Assembly (NCBI GenBank): GCA_903953565.1
Contig: CAJBKE010000004.1
Span: forward strand, 124,001 to 188,000
Reading direction: 5' to 3'
From: an uncultured Verrucomicrobiota bacterium
GTDB lineage: Bacteria > Verrucomicrobiota > Verrucomicrobiia > Chthoniobacterales > JACTMZ01
DNA: 64,000 bases
The notes under the pieces: generated by a model
Databases searched by the model: none
What the model was told of the DNA's origin: nothing
Seen by the model: only the letters and a program-made list of their open reading frames with translations
Made by a program: the position numbers and the translations under genes
Shown here: one piece after another, positions 7,896 through 17,710 of the stretch
Layout: the number at the start of each line of letters is the position of its first letter
Numbering within the stretch: the stretch's first letter is position 1

Positions 7896-9572
7896 ATGAA
7901 ATCCCGCAGCACGAAAGTCATCACGACGGCGGTCATCGCCTTGTTGGCCGCTGCTCCGGCCGTCGAAGCCAACCGTCTTGGTCAGGCAGCCGCCGCACGC
8001 GGTGGTGGCGGCGGTGGGCAGCGTCCCGCAAACATCCAGCGGCCTGCGCAACGTCCCGCCAATGTTCAAAGACCGGCTCAACGTCCTGCGCAACGTCCGG
8101 CCAACGTTCAAAGGCCAACTCAACGCCCCGCCAATATCCAGAGACCGGCAAACGCCGGCGGAGGCCGACTCCCTGGCGCCAACAGGCCTGCGGGAGTGCA
8201 GCGCCCCTCGCTTCCAGCCCATGCCGGTTCGTCCGGCTCAATTCACCGACCGCAACTGCCGCAGCAGGCCGGACGCCCGGACATCGCGGCGAAGCTTCCC
8301 GGCGCGGGCGCCAAGCTGCCCGGTGCCGCGCAGAATCTCGGTGGCTCAGCACAGAAACTTCAGGGCACTCTGGGCAAAAATCGGCCCAACCAGCCGATCG
8401 ACTTCGGCAGCCTCGGGCAGAACCGACCGAAGCTTCCCGGCAATGACAAGATGGCGGGTGTCGCCAATCGTCTGCCCGGGAACCTCACCAAGCCAGCCGA
8501 TCGCCCCGCGTTCCCGAAAATCGACGCATCAAAACGCCCCGATTTTTCGCAGCTCAACCGTCCTCCCACCGCCACGCAACCGGGCCAGGGCCAACTCGCC
8601 CAAAAGCTCGAGGGCCGTCGCCCCGGCGCGGTTCCCCCGCAAAACCAGCTGCAGAAATACCCCGGCCTTGCCGACAAGTTGGAACAGCGCCCAGGCGGAT
8701 ACCAAAAGTGGCAGGCTAATCGCGAGAGTCGTTGGGATTCGTGGCACGGCCAACGCGAGGATCGGCTGGACCAATTTCAAACCAACCGCGACGACCGATG
8801 GAACAACATCACCTCTCTTCAAGACAACCGGCAGGACTTCTACACCAACCGCCGCGAGGATTGGCAAAGCTGGGCTAACAACGTCCAAGACTACCGTCAG
8901 GACCGCGCGTGGGAGATCCTCGATAATGTGCGCGACTACAATTCCAACCTCTTTGTGCCCGACTGGTATTACAACAATCCTTGGTATGGCGGTTATTACT
9001 ACAACCAGAACGTGAATCCTTGGGTTTGGTGGCGCCCGGCCGTTTGGTCCGGCCTTGCCGCGTTTTTGGGCAACGTGGTCGGCAACCAGATGAACCGCGA
9101 CTACGGCACACAGGTCTACTATGACAAAGAGACCGTTTACGTCGAGGGACAGCCCGTCGCGCCCGCACCGCAATACCGCGGGGAGGCGCTCCAGCTGGCG
9201 TCGGTCCCGCCACCCGAAGAGCCCTTTGCTCCGGCCGAAAAAGGCGACGAGAGCGGATGGTATCCGCTCGGCGTTTGGGCACTGACCCAGGAAGAAAAAG
9301 GCGATGCGGTCATGTTCTACCAGCTGGCGGTGAACAAAGACGGCGAAGTCTCCGGCGCCTACAGCAACGCTCTCACCGGCGAATCCTCCCCGATCACCGG
9401 TAGTGTGGATTTCGAGACGCAGCGCGTCGCTTGGCGCACCGGCGAATCCGACTCCACCGCCATCGAGGCCAACCTGCCGGGGCTGACCAAGGAATTCACC
9501 CCTGTCTTTGTCCACTACGGCACCGGACAGACACAGGAATGGCTACTCGTTCGTCTGGAGGACCCGTCCTAA
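7896..9572 (+). CDS. Exported low-complexity repeat protein (mu-protocadherin-like), function unknown
   Basis: After a signal peptide (ending VEANR), residues 40-90 are a tandem array of QRPAN/QRPAQ units, followed by repeated KLPG-type units. A region with spaced WxxxxxxRxDxxQxNRxxRW motifs comes next. Around residues 350-375 lies a tyrosine- and tryptophan-rich stretch (WYYNNPWYGGYYYNQ), then a compact C-terminal domain with GWYPLGVWALTQEEKGDAVMF. It is probably a cell-surface or envelope protein. It follows the previous gene by two bases and is likely co-transcribed. The repetitive N-terminus could vary in length between strains. Confidence 0.7.
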   Translation: MKSRSTKVITTAVIALLAAAPAVEANRLGQAAAARGGGGGGQRPANIQRPAQRPANVQRPAQRPAQRPANVQRPTQRPANIQRPANAGGGRLPGANRPAGVQRPSLPAHAGSSGSIHRPQLPQQAGRPDIAAKLPGAGAKLPGAAQNLGGSAQKLQGTLGKNRPNQPIDFGSLGQNRPKLPGNDKMAGVANRLPGNLTKPADRPAFPKIDASKRPDFSQLNRPPTATQPGQGQLAQKLEGRRPGAVPPQNQLQKYPGLADKLEQRPGGYQKWQANRESRWDSWHGQREDRLDQFQTNRDDRWNNITSLQDNRQDFYTNRREDWQSWANNVQDYRQDRAWEILDNVRDYNSNLFVPDWYYNNPWYGGYYYNQNVNPWVWWRPAVWSGLAAFLGNVVGNQMNRDYGTQVYYDKETVYVEGQPVAPAPQYRGEALQLASVPPPEEPFAPAEKGDESGWYPLGVWALTQEEKGDAVMFYQLAVNKDGEVSGAYSNALTGESSPITGSVDFETQRVAWRTGESDSTAIEANLPGLTKEFTPVFVHYGTGQTQEWLLVRLEDPS

Positions 9573-9587
9573 CTCAACCCGGCGAAG

Positions 9588-10577
9588 TCATCTTTTGGCC
9601 AATACCAAGGCTGGGCTGCGCTTCAGGGTTTGAGACGGAGTTTCACCGAACATCTCGCGGTAACGGACGGCGAAGCGGCCGAGTTCGCTGAATCCCAAGC
9701 TCAAGGCGATGTCCGTGACGTTGCGCCGCTCGGCATCCTCGCGCAGGAGGACTTGGCGTGCCTCGTTCAAGCGGCGGCGGAGGAAGAACGCGTGCGGTGT
9801 CACGCCTGTAATCGACTTGAAGGCGTGCTCCAAAGTTCCCGGACTGACCCGCAACGCGGTGCAGAGCCGAGCGATGCGGACTGGACCGGCGCAGCTTTCG
9901 GAAATTTCGATTGAGCGCCGCACCAGCACGGCAGCCGGCGGCCGGCCGCACGGCGCTTCTTTCACATCGAGGATGGAAAGCGCCTCTCCGTATAGCCAGT
10001 CCTCGAAATAGGCAGCATCCATGCTCAACTCGCCCACGGCGGCGAGATGCAGCATGTGTTGCAAGCGCTGGGACAATGAAGCCACCGCGTGCGGCTTGGC
10101 CACCAACGGCATGGTCGAGCGGCCGCGTCGCAGCGCTCGCTGCACATCCACCGGAAGACCGGCCTCGTCCGCCATGGAGAGCAGACGCGCATGATCGAGA
10201 AGCACCACGAATTGCTTGAGGCCGCCAGGAGCGAACACGTCCATTTCCTCGCCGGTCATGGCCGAGGCCAACCGGCAATGATCCATCTGTTCGCCGGAAA
10301 ACTTGAGACTCGGCCCCGTCACGGGAATGGCCAGCCCGAAGCGGTTGTGCAGCAGTTCCCCGGTCAGATGTGTGCGGCGCGGATAGTTCTCCAGATACAT
10401 GAACGTGTTGCCCGCCGCGATAAAGTCGATCCGGCACTGCATGCTGCCCGGTTCGAGCTGCACCGCTTGCAGATCAAAGAAACTGCTCACCGCCGCACTC
10501 ATGTCCTCGACGGCATCGCGCCGAATGACGCCGCTCAGGACTTGCCCGGCCGCGGTCCCTTTTTGGGATTTTTGCAT
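9588..10577 (-). CDS. AraC-family transcriptional regulator (EutR-like)
   Basis: The C-terminal 100 residues form the double helix-turn-helix of the AraC family: RIARLCTALRVSPGTLEHAFKSITGVTPHAFFLRRRLNEAR, then VTDIALSLGFSELGRFAVRYREMFGETPSQTL. The N-terminal 200 residues look like the sensor of the EutR/OruR type. The start is the ATG at 10577; a TTG four codons earlier is less likely. The start codon lies inside a TGCATAGC motif read on the other strand. It is a candidate regulator of the flanking genes that carry this motif, but that link is only positional. Confidence 0.85.
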   Translation of the reverse strand: MQKSQKGTAAGQVLSGVIRRDAVEDMSAAVSSFFDLQAVQLEPGSMQCRIDFIAAGNTFMYLENYPRRTHLTGELLHNRFGLAIPVTGPSLKFSGEQMDHCRLASAMTGEEMDVFAPGGLKQFVVLLDHARLLSMADEAGLPVDVQRALRRGRSTMPLVAKPHAVASLSQRLQHMLHLAAVGELSMDAAYFEDWLYGEALSILDVKEAPCGRPPAAVLVRRSIEISESCAGPVRIARLCTALRVSPGTLEHAFKSITGVTPHAFFLRRRLNEARQVLLREDAERRNVTDIALSLGFSELGRFAVRYREMFGETPSQTLKRSPALVLAKR

Positions 10578-10580
10578 AGC
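10559..10580 (+). promoter_or_regulatory. TGCATAGC motif, copy 3, overlapping the AraC-gene start
   Basis: The sequence GGGATTTTTGCATAGC matches the 3' part of the motif upstream of 7003 and lies in plus orientation over the first codons of the minus-strand AraC gene. It is 83 bases before the next copy of the motif. It could be an autoregulatory site or a chance match to the start codons. Confidence 0.35.
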
Positions 10581-10594
10581 CACAAGCAATCAGA

Positions 10595-10663
10595 TGGGGC
10601 CAAAGGCCCTTGGAATCAAGTCCGCGAAGACGGCTTCTGTTTTTTCTGCGAAAGTTGCATAGC
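10595..10663 (+). repeat. 69-bp leader repeat A, upstream of the PEP-CTERM FGE-fold gene
   Basis: This segment, starting TGGGGCCAAAGGCCC and ending AAGTTGCATAGC, aligns without gaps to 11851-11919 with 58 of 69 identities. Its 3' end is copy 4 of the TGCATAGC motif (10642-10663), 53 nt before the ATG at 10717. The genes behind the two copies are unrelated in sequence but linked in sulfatase biology, which suggests a shared promoter region. Confidence 0.75.
10642..10663 (+). promoter_or_regulatory. Upstream motif ending TGCATAGC, copy 4
   Basis: The core is TTCTGCGAAAGTTGCATAGC on the coding strand, 53 nt before the ATG at 10717, at the end of leader repeat A. Confidence 0.6.
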
Positions 10664-10716
10664 GCCGATCATCCTCTCCATCCAGAGTAACGGTCAGAAA
10701 TCAACCCACTCAGCCT

Positions 10717-11724
10717 GTGAAACCTCATCGATCCCTCATGCTTCTTATTGCCGCGTTTGCGGCCTTTCTCATCGCCCCGTCCGCTTTCGCGGCGCTGATT
10801 TCTTCAAGCGATACTTTCGGCACGGGCGCCAACCAGTTCACAATCGACTTCACCGAAATCGGAAACCCGAACAATTCCGCCGATTCCACCGGCTATGGGT
10901 CTGTCGGATACAATTACAGGATCGGCACCTACGAGATTTCTCAAAACCAACTGAATCTTGCGGTGGCCTCGGGTTTATCTCATGTCACAGCGGGAGCTTG
11001 GAGTGGGGACAAGCCGGCGGCCAACATGAGTTGGTTTGAGTCCGCGGCCTTCGTCAACTGGCTCAATACCTCCAAAGGATTCCAGGCCGCCTACAATCTC
11101 ACTTGGAGCGGAAGCGCTTGGAGCATGTCTCTCTGGACGGCGGGCAACGCCGGCTATAGTGCCAGCAACAAATACCGCAACTCACTGGCTCAATATTTTC
11201 TTCCCAGCGAGAATGAATTTTATAAAGCAGCTTTTGGTAAAATTGACGGCAGCGGATACTTTTTGTATCCGACCGCCAGCAACACCGCCCCCACGGCAGT
11301 AAGCAGCGGGACGAACAGCGGAACAGCGGTTTATAACCAAGGATGGGTCCCGCCGGGTCCTGCTTCCATTTACCAAGCAGGAGGCAGCAGCTCCTACGGA
11401 ACAATGGGTCAGGGAGGGAACATCCAGGAGTGGCAAGAAAGCTCTTTCAATGGCCTGAATAACAACACGGGAGAAAATCGCATGGTTCGAGGCGGATACT
11501 GGTATGGAGCTTCCAGCGATGCGCTGGATTCGTCGACACGCTCCAGCTACGGTCCAACCACAGATATCGTGAACCTTGGTTTCCGGGTTGCCAGTGCCTC
11601 GCTCGCGCCCGCACCCGCCGCCGTCCCCGAACCCGGCACCTATGCCGCCGGCGCCATTTTGCTTCTCTTGGCCGTCTGGCACCACCGCCGTCGTGCGCTA
11701 AGCAGGCGGCAGCGGGTCGCCTGA
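10717..11724 (+). CDS. PEP-CTERM-anchored FGE-sulfatase-fold protein lacking the FGE cysteines
   Basis: A signal peptide is followed by a formylglycine-generating-enzyme (SUMF1) fold: YRIGTYEISQNQL, MSWFESAAFVNWLN, FLPSENEFYKAAF, GNIQEWQESSF and MVRGGYWYG...LGFRVA. In true FGEs the last region carries two active-site cysteines; here those positions are not cysteine, so formylglycine synthesis is not expected. The C-terminus is a PEP-CTERM sorting signal: VPEPGTYAAG, a hydrophobic helix, then HHRRR. The protein should be processed by an exosortase and anchored at the surface or in exopolysaccharide. No exosortase lies in the window. A binding or structural role is more likely than catalysis. 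Confidence 0.88.
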   Translation: MKPHRSLMLLIAAFAAFLIAPSAFAALISSSDTFGTGANQFTIDFTEIGNPNNSADSTGYGSVGYNYRIGTYEISQNQLNLAVASGLSHVTAGAWSGDKPAANMSWFESAAFVNWLNTSKGFQAAYNLTWSGSAWSMSLWTAGNAGYSASNKYRNSLAQYFLPSENEFYKAAFGKIDGSGYFLYPTASNTAPTAVSSGTNSGTAVYNQGWVPPGPASIYQAGGSSSYGTMGQGGNIQEWQESSFNGLNNNTGENRMVRGGYWYGASSDALDSSTRSSYGPTTDIVNLGFRVASASLAPAPAAVPEPGTYAAGAILLLLAVWHHRRRALSRRQRVA

Positions 11725-11850
11725 GCCATCGGCCGAGAGGGGCTTTTCCCTTAGTTTTTCTTGCTGATTTCTGTCCGGTTTCTACCGCCCACGCTCGTAA
11801 GCCAAACTCGGCGGCAAAATTCACCGCGGTTCCCTTCTAAGATTCTTGCC

Positions 11851-11919
11851 TGGGGCCAAAAGCCCATGGGATCAAATCTGCGAAGGTGGCTTCTCTGTTT
11901 TCTGCGAAAAATGCATAGC
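11851..11919 (+). repeat. 69-bp leader repeat B, upstream of the arylsulfatase
   Basis: This is the second copy of the leader at 10595-10663, with the same length and 84 percent identity. It ends in copy 5 of the TGCATAGC motif, 51 nt before the chosen arylsulfatase ATG at 11971. Its presence outside the coding frame is also an argument for that start over a longer open frame from 11761. Confidence 0.75.
11898..11919 (+). promoter_or_regulatory. Upstream motif ending TGCATAGC, copy 5
   Basis: The core is TTCTGCGAAAAATGCATAGC on the coding strand, 51 nt before the ATG at 11971, at the end of leader repeat B. Confidence 0.6.
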
Positions 11920-11970
11920 AGCGCGCCACCTTGGCGTCCACTGTCGTTCCCGGCAGTCAACCAATCCTAT

Positions 11971-13509
11971 ATGAACACCCTTCGATCCCTTCTCATGGCC
12001 GCTCTGGCAGCGACCAGCCTTAGCTCCCAAGTCACCGCGCAAGAGGCAGCGGCCAAAAAACCAAACATTCTCGTCATCTGGGGCGACGACATCGGGCAGT
12101 TCAACGTCAGCGCCTACAACATGGGCATGATGGGCTACAAAACGCCCAACATCGACAGCATCGCCAAGCAAGGCGCGCTTTTCACCGATTGGTATGGACA
12201 GCAGTCCTGCACCGCCGGCCGCGCCGCGTTCATCACCGGACAGTCCCCCATCCGCACCGGGCTGACCAAAGTCGGCCTGCCTGGCGCCCCCGAGGGCATG
12301 AAAAAGGAGGACCCTACCATCGCCACGCTCCTCAAGGCGCAGGGCTATACCACCGGCCAGTTCGGCAAGAACCACCTCGGCGACCGTGACGACATGTTGC
12401 CGACGGCTCACGGCTTCGACGAATTCTTCGGCAACCTCTACCACCTCAACGCGGAGGAAGAACCCGAGCATCCCGATTATCCGCAGAATCCCGAGTTCAA
12501 ACAAAAGTGGGGACCACGCGGCGTCATTCACAGCTTCGCTGGCGGGAAGATCGAGGACACCGGCCCGCTGACCCGCAAACGCATGGAGACGATCGACGAA
12601 GAGGTCAATACCAAGGCCCTCGACTTCATGGAGCGCGCTGTGAAGGACGACAAGCCGTTCTTCATCTGGTGGAACTCCACCCGCATGCACATTTTCACAC
12701 ATCTTAAAGAAGAGTCCGATGGCAAAACCGGTCTCGGCATTTACGCCGACGGCATGGTCGAGCATGACGGACACGTCGGCCTCGTCCTAGCCAAACTCAA
12801 GGAACTCGGCATCGAGGACAACACCATCGTCATGTATTCGACCGACAACGGTGCCGAGGCCTTCACCTGGCCCGATGGCGGCACGACCATGTTCCGCGGC
12901 GAGAAGAATACCCAATGGGAAGGCGGCTACCGCGTGCCTGCCATGATCAAATGGCCCGGCGTGATCCAACCCGGCACTGTGATCAACGACATCGGCGCAC
13001 ACGAAGACATGCTCCCCACCCTTGTGGCCGCCGCCGGCAATCCCGACGCCAAAGAGCAACTGCTCAAGGGAGCCAAGCTCGGCGACCGCAGCTACAAAGT
13101 CCACCTCGACGGCTACAACCTCCTGCCCGCCTTCAAAGGTGAAGGCGCTTGGCCGCGCCGCGACTTCATCTATTGGACCGATGACGGCAGCGTTGCCGCC
13201 CTGCGCTATGACAACTGGAAGATCACCTTCCTCGAACAACAGGCGCACGGCTTGCACGTTTGGCAGCAGCCCTTCGTCGAGTTGCGCGCCCCGATCCTCA
13301 ACAACCTGCGCATGGATCCTTTCGAGCTCGCCCAGGATATCGGCATGGACTACGGCCGCTGGTATCTCGACCACATGTTCGTCATCGCTCCGGCCACGGC
13401 CTACGTCGGCGAGTGGCTGCAAAGTTTCAAGGAATTCCCACCGCGCCAGAAGCCCGGCAGCTTCAACCTCGACCGCGTGATGGAAGCCGTCACCAGCGTC
13501 CAGCAATAA
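11971..13509 (+). CDS. Exported type I arylsulfatase
   Basis: A signal peptide (ending SSQVTAQ) is followed by the sulfatase metal-site start KKPNILVIWGDDIG. The CxAxR-type activation motif CTAGR is present (SCTAGRAAF), so the cysteine should be converted to formylglycine. Other conserved parts are GKNHLGDRDD, STDNGAE and WEGGYRVPAMIKWPG. The protein should remove sulfate esters from organic substrates outside the cytoplasm. The ATG at 11971 was chosen because the longer frame runs through the leader repeat and lacks a signal peptide. A lipoprotein FGE with catalytic cysteines lies at 15842 and could activate it. The substrate is unknown. Confidence 0.93.
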   Translation: MNTLRSLLMAALAATSLSSQVTAQEAAAKKPNILVIWGDDIGQFNVSAYNMGMMGYKTPNIDSIAKQGALFTDWYGQQSCTAGRAAFITGQSPIRTGLTKVGLPGAPEGMKKEDPTIATLLKAQGYTTGQFGKNHLGDRDDMLPTAHGFDEFFGNLYHLNAEEEPEHPDYPQNPEFKQKWGPRGVIHSFAGGKIEDTGPLTRKRMETIDEEVNTKALDFMERAVKDDKPFFIWWNSTRMHIFTHLKEESDGKTGLGIYADGMVEHDGHVGLVLAKLKELGIEDNTIVMYSTDNGAEAFTWPDGGTTMFRGEKNTQWEGGYRVPAMIKWPGVIQPGTVINDIGAHEDMLPTLVAAAGNPDAKEQLLKGAKLGDRSYKVHLDGYNLLPAFKGEGAWPRRDFIYWTDDGSVAALRYDNWKITFLEQQAHGLHVWQQPFVELRAPILNNLRMDPFELAQDIGMDYGRWYLDHMFVIAPATAYVGEWLQSFKEFPPRQKPGSFNLDRVMEAVTSVQQ

Positions 13510-13521
13510 GCGGAGCTGCGA

Positions 13522-14832
13522 ATGCCATCCAGCTTCACCCCGGTGGATCGCGATGTCCCGATCGCGATAAATTCCAACGGTAACGCCCGCTGGCCACAGC
13601 GGGCCGTTGCCTTGCTGCTTCTCGGTCTTTCCGTAGTGCGGGCCGACAACGCGGCAATCTCGGGCCAACCGGCTTACGAACCACCCGGACCCGTCGAAAC
13701 CGCGACGCTCCTGCCGGAAAGCTTACTCGATGTTCCGGAAGCGCGCATTAACCCGCAGGCCGAGGCCGACGGATGGCACGTCACCTACACACTGAACGGA
13801 CCGGAGGGCACGGAAACCTTGACCGGCACGGAGTTTCTGGCCAACCGACTGCGTGAGATCCGCGCGATTGCCGCGCTGCGCAAAATGAACAAGTCCGAGG
13901 AATTCGGCAAAGCGCTCCTCGCCTCCGGCGGGGAAAAGCTCCAAAGCGTTGCCTCTGCGGTGAAAGACCCGGTGCAAACCATCCAGAAACTGCCGAAGGG
14001 CGCTTCGAAGTTCTTCGGCCGCCTCGGAACGACAGTCAAGAATGCGGCCGAGGGAAAAATCGGCGCCACCGATGCGGCCGAAGCCGCCCTTGGCGTTCAG
14101 CGCAAGCGCGCCGAGCTTTGCCTCAAACTCGGCGTCAGTCCTTTCACTCGCGATCCGGTTCTGCGGGCGGAACTCGACACCGCATCACGAGCCATGGCCG
14201 CGGGGGCGACACTCATGAACCTCACTGGCCTCATCGTTGGCGGAGGCATCGGCACCGCGATTTCCGTGGTCAATGCCAACCAGGCATTCCAGCGGGCTTT
14301 GGTCGAATCCTCGCCGCAGGAATTGGCCGTCCGTAACCGCCAGTTGCTCGCCAAGTTGGGGACCGCCCCGGAATTCATCGACGACTTTCTCGGAAACCCG
14401 GCCTTCAGTCCGTGGCAAAAAAGCGGCGTGGTGGCAGCACTCTCGGCCATCGGCCTGAATCCCGAGCCCGTTCTCTCGCGTGCCGCGGAAGCTGCCTCTG
14501 ACGAGGACGCCATCTACTTCATCCAAATGGTGCGCATCCTCGACCATCATCACCGCACCAACGAACCGCTCATGGCCATCATTGACGTGATGGGCATTCC
14601 CTGCGCCATCGATCAAAGCGGAACGCTGGTGGTTCCGGTCGGCTCCGATCTGATCCGCTGGAATCCTGCCTTGGCCGCGCGCGCCGGCGAGTTTGTCGCG
14701 TGGTCGCAAAGCCAACCGGAGACAAAAGCTCTTCTCCTTGCCACGGATGGATCTGTCTCCGATCGGGCGCGGGATGAACTGGCACGATCCGGAGTGCAGG
14801 TGGCGGACAGGGTGCTAGGTCAGCCCGAGTAG
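13522..14832 (+). CDS. Exported protein of unknown function between sulfatase and phosphatase
   Basis: This 436-residue frame starts 12 bases after the sulfatase stop. The N-terminus WPQRAVALLLLGLSVVRA looks like a signal peptide, and the residues before it are encoded by a dispersed hairpin repeat (13542-13575). A GTG at 13543 inside that repeat is an alternative start. A central glycine-rich hydrophobic stretch (LTGLIVGGGIGTAISVV) may touch the membrane. The C-terminal third has a Rossmann-like rhythm, with KALLLATDGSVSD. I recognise no family. It is co-directional with the sulfatase, HAD and FGE genes and is likely in their operon. Confidence 0.65.
   Translation: MPSSFTPVDRDVPIAINSNGNARWPQRAVALLLLGLSVVRADNAAISGQPAYEPPGPVETATLLPESLLDVPEARINPQAEADGWHVTYTLNGPEGTETLTGTEFLANRLREIRAIAALRKMNKSEEFGKALLASGGEKLQSVASAVKDPVQTIQKLPKGASKFFGRLGTTVKNAAEGKIGATDAAEAALGVQRKRAELCLKLGVSPFTRDPVLRAELDTASRAMAAGATLMNLTGLIVGGGIGTAISVVNANQAFQRALVESSPQELAVRNRQLLAKLGTAPEFIDDFLGNPAFSPWQKSGVVAALSAIGLNPEPVLSRAAEAASDEDAIYFIQMVRILDHHHRTNEPLMAIIDVMGIPCAIDQSGTLVVPVGSDLIRWNPALAARAGEFVAWSQSQPETKALLLATDGSVSDRARDELARSGVQVADRVLGQPE
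13542..13575. repeat. ATCGCGAT hairpin repeat, copy 1
   Basis: GGTGGATCGCGATGTCCCG is followed by ATCGCGATAA and TCC. The two ATCGCGAT blocks can form a hairpin with a loop of about five bases. Related copies are at 52581-52647 and 59765-59795. This copy overlaps the 5' end of the gene at 13522. Confidence 0.65.
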
Positions 14833-14837
14833 CTTTC

Positions 14838-15841
14838 ATGAGAATCCGGAGTGCGGTTTGGCTCTTTCTCTTGCCGACCATTGCGGTGTCGCTTGCTCTG
14901 GACGGTGGACAGGGCATCAAGGCCTCTGCGCCCCTCGCCTCGTGGCGGGACAATGACGCCAAGAAAGCGATCACCGAGTATGTCCTGCGCGTCACCGACG
15001 AAAAATCACCCGACTTCGTCCCCGCCCCCGAACGCATCGCCGTGTTCGACAATGACGGAACGCTCTGGCCGGAAAACCCAATGCCGTTTCAGTTGGCCTT
15101 TGCGCTCGACGAATTGAAACGCCGCTTGCCTGAGGAACCCGCGTGGAAAGATGACGCCATGGTTCAAGCAGCTCTTGAGGGCGACTTGCCCACGCTGCTG
15201 GCCGACCATTACAAAGGCCTTTTCCACATCTTCGCACTCACCGGATCCGGCATGACCACCGTCGAATTTGCCGTCCGCGTGCGGAATTGGTTAGCCACGG
15301 CAAAGCATCCGCGTTTCCACCGCCCCTACGACCAACTCGCCTACCAGCCGATGCTCGAATTGCTGCAGTATCTGCGGGACAACGGATTCAAGACCTTTAT
15401 CGTCTCGGGCGGCGGCGCCGATTTCATGCGCGTGTTCAGCGAACGCGTTTACGGGATCCCTCCCGAGCAGGTTGTCGGATCGAACGCGCGGACTGTCTAC
15501 GAATTGCGCGATGACGGCCCGGTGCTGGTCAAAACTTTGGATCATCTCTTCGTCGACGATGGTCCGGGCAAGCCGGTCGGTATCCATCAGTTCATCGGGC
15601 GCCGCCCCATCGCCTGCTTCGGCAACAGCGATGGCGATCTGCAAATGCTCGAATACACCACGATCGACAATACTCGCCCGTCCCTCGGCGTTATCATCCA
15701 CCACACAGATGCAGAGCGCGAATACGCCTACGATGCGAAGCCGAAAAGCTCCGGCAAACTCGTCACCGCCCTCGCCGACGCCCCCAAACGCGGTTGGATT
15801 GTGGTAGACATGAAGAACGACTGGGCCGAAGTATTCACTCC

Positions 15842-15845
<4 letters not shown>
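14838..15845 (+). CDS. Exported HAD-superfamily phosphatase
   Basis: A hydrophobic N-terminus (VWLFLLPTIAVSLAL) precedes a haloacid-dehalogenase-type phosphatase. Motif I is FDNDGTLWPENP with the nucleophilic aspartate, motif II is FIVSGGG, and the acidic motif is CFGNSDGDLQML. The later HHTDAEREYAYD and GWIVVDMKNDW are typical of the secreted phosphatase group often found beside sulfatases. It starts five bases after the previous stop and overlaps the FGE gene. A role in releasing phosphate from extracellular compounds is inferred. Confidence 0.88.
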
Positions 15846-16906
<1,061 letters not shown>

Positions 16907-16936
16907 GCCTTGGCCGCGGGAATCCCGCGGGCCACG

Positions 16937-17608
16937 TCATCGCTGAGACTGCTCGAACCCTGTCTGCGCACCACGCAGAGCCGGACTCTCTACTTCGGTG
17001 CCCGCAGCACGTCGCAAGCCCTCCAGCAGCAGCTCGCGGATCCGGCGATCCTGTCCGCAGATCGCCTGCACCGCCTCGTGTGCGCGCGGGTTCAGGCTGA
17101 AATCCGGGTAATCCTGCTGCACCGCACGCCAAGCAGCCGTGGCCTCGTGATCGATCCCGGACAACCCGAGGAGTGCCGCGCGGAGCACAAGCAGGTTGCT
17201 GCGAGAGTGATCAGCATGCGGGAGACAGGCTTCATTGTAGTGGCTACTCACAATGTAGCGGCCTTTGGCAAACGACAAATGAATGGGATCCGTTTTCCCG
17301 CATTTCAAATAGTAAGTCTCCAGATCGCGCCGCAGTTTCGCCGCTTCTATCCGGACGATCGGATCTTTCAGCGAGTCAAAACTGGCCGGACGTCCAAAAA
17401 CCTCCACCGCCACCTCGCGGGCCGAGGTCGTCCGTCCTTGCAGACTGTTCTCCACCACGCGCTGCAGGAACCTCCGGTTGCGATCCGAGGCGGGAAAATC
17501 GGAACTTTGCACGATGTGACGAACTTGGGTCATAACCTCCGCGGCATCGGGAACGCGGGGAGGTGCCGGGGTGGCTGTGGGGACGGGGTGCGGGTTGATC
17601 GTTTGCAA
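16937..17608 (-). CDS. Winged-helix domain protein of the TolB/adenylate-cyclase-associated type
   Basis: Residues 45-125 match the DNA-binding-like winged-helix module that usually precedes TPR or cyclase domains: RRFLQRVVENSLQGRTTSAREVAVEVFGRPASFDSLKDPIVRIEAAKLRRDLETYY, then HLSFAKGRYIV. Here only about 80 more residues follow, perhaps one TPR-like pair. The protein is therefore a short version lacking the long repeat domain. The start at 17608 is TTG without a ribosome binding site; an ATG at residue 26 is possible. A TGCATAGC motif lies 34 nt upstream. A role as a transcription factor is inferred from the domain alone. Confidence 0.75.
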   Translation of the reverse strand: MQTINPHPVPTATPAPPRVPDAAEVMTQVRHIVQSSDFPASDRNRRFLQRVVENSLQGRTTSAREVAVEVFGRPASFDSLKDPIVRIEAAKLRRDLETYYLKCGKTDPIHLSFAKGRYIVSSHYNEACLPHADHSRSNLLVLRAALLGLSGIDHEATAAWRAVQQDYPDFSLNPRAHEAVQAICGQDRRIRELLLEGLRRAAGTEVESPALRGAQTGFEQSQR

Positions 17609-17642
17609 GGTTCGCAGTCTACCGTCCGACTGCCTCCCCCGC

Positions 17643-17664
17643 GCTATGCAGTTTCCGAAAAATC
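17643..17664 (-). promoter_or_regulatory. Upstream motif ending TGCATAGC, copy 6 (minus strand)
   Basis: Read on the minus strand the core is TTTTTCGGAAACTGCATAGC, 34 nt before the start of the winged-helix gene at 17608. Orientation and distance agree with the plus-strand copies, which supports a functional site over chance. Confidence 0.55.
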
Positions 17665-17710
17665 AACCACGCGCGACAAGCGGCGAAAATAGGATTAGAT
17701 GTATTGCCCC

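Noticed and set aside
6050..11919. The TGCATAGC motif as a sigma-54 promoter (-24/-12)
   Set aside because: The spacing of TTCTGC and TTGCAT resembles TGGCAC-N5-TTGCA, but the nearly invariant GG of the -24 element is missing in all copies and two copies lack TTGC.
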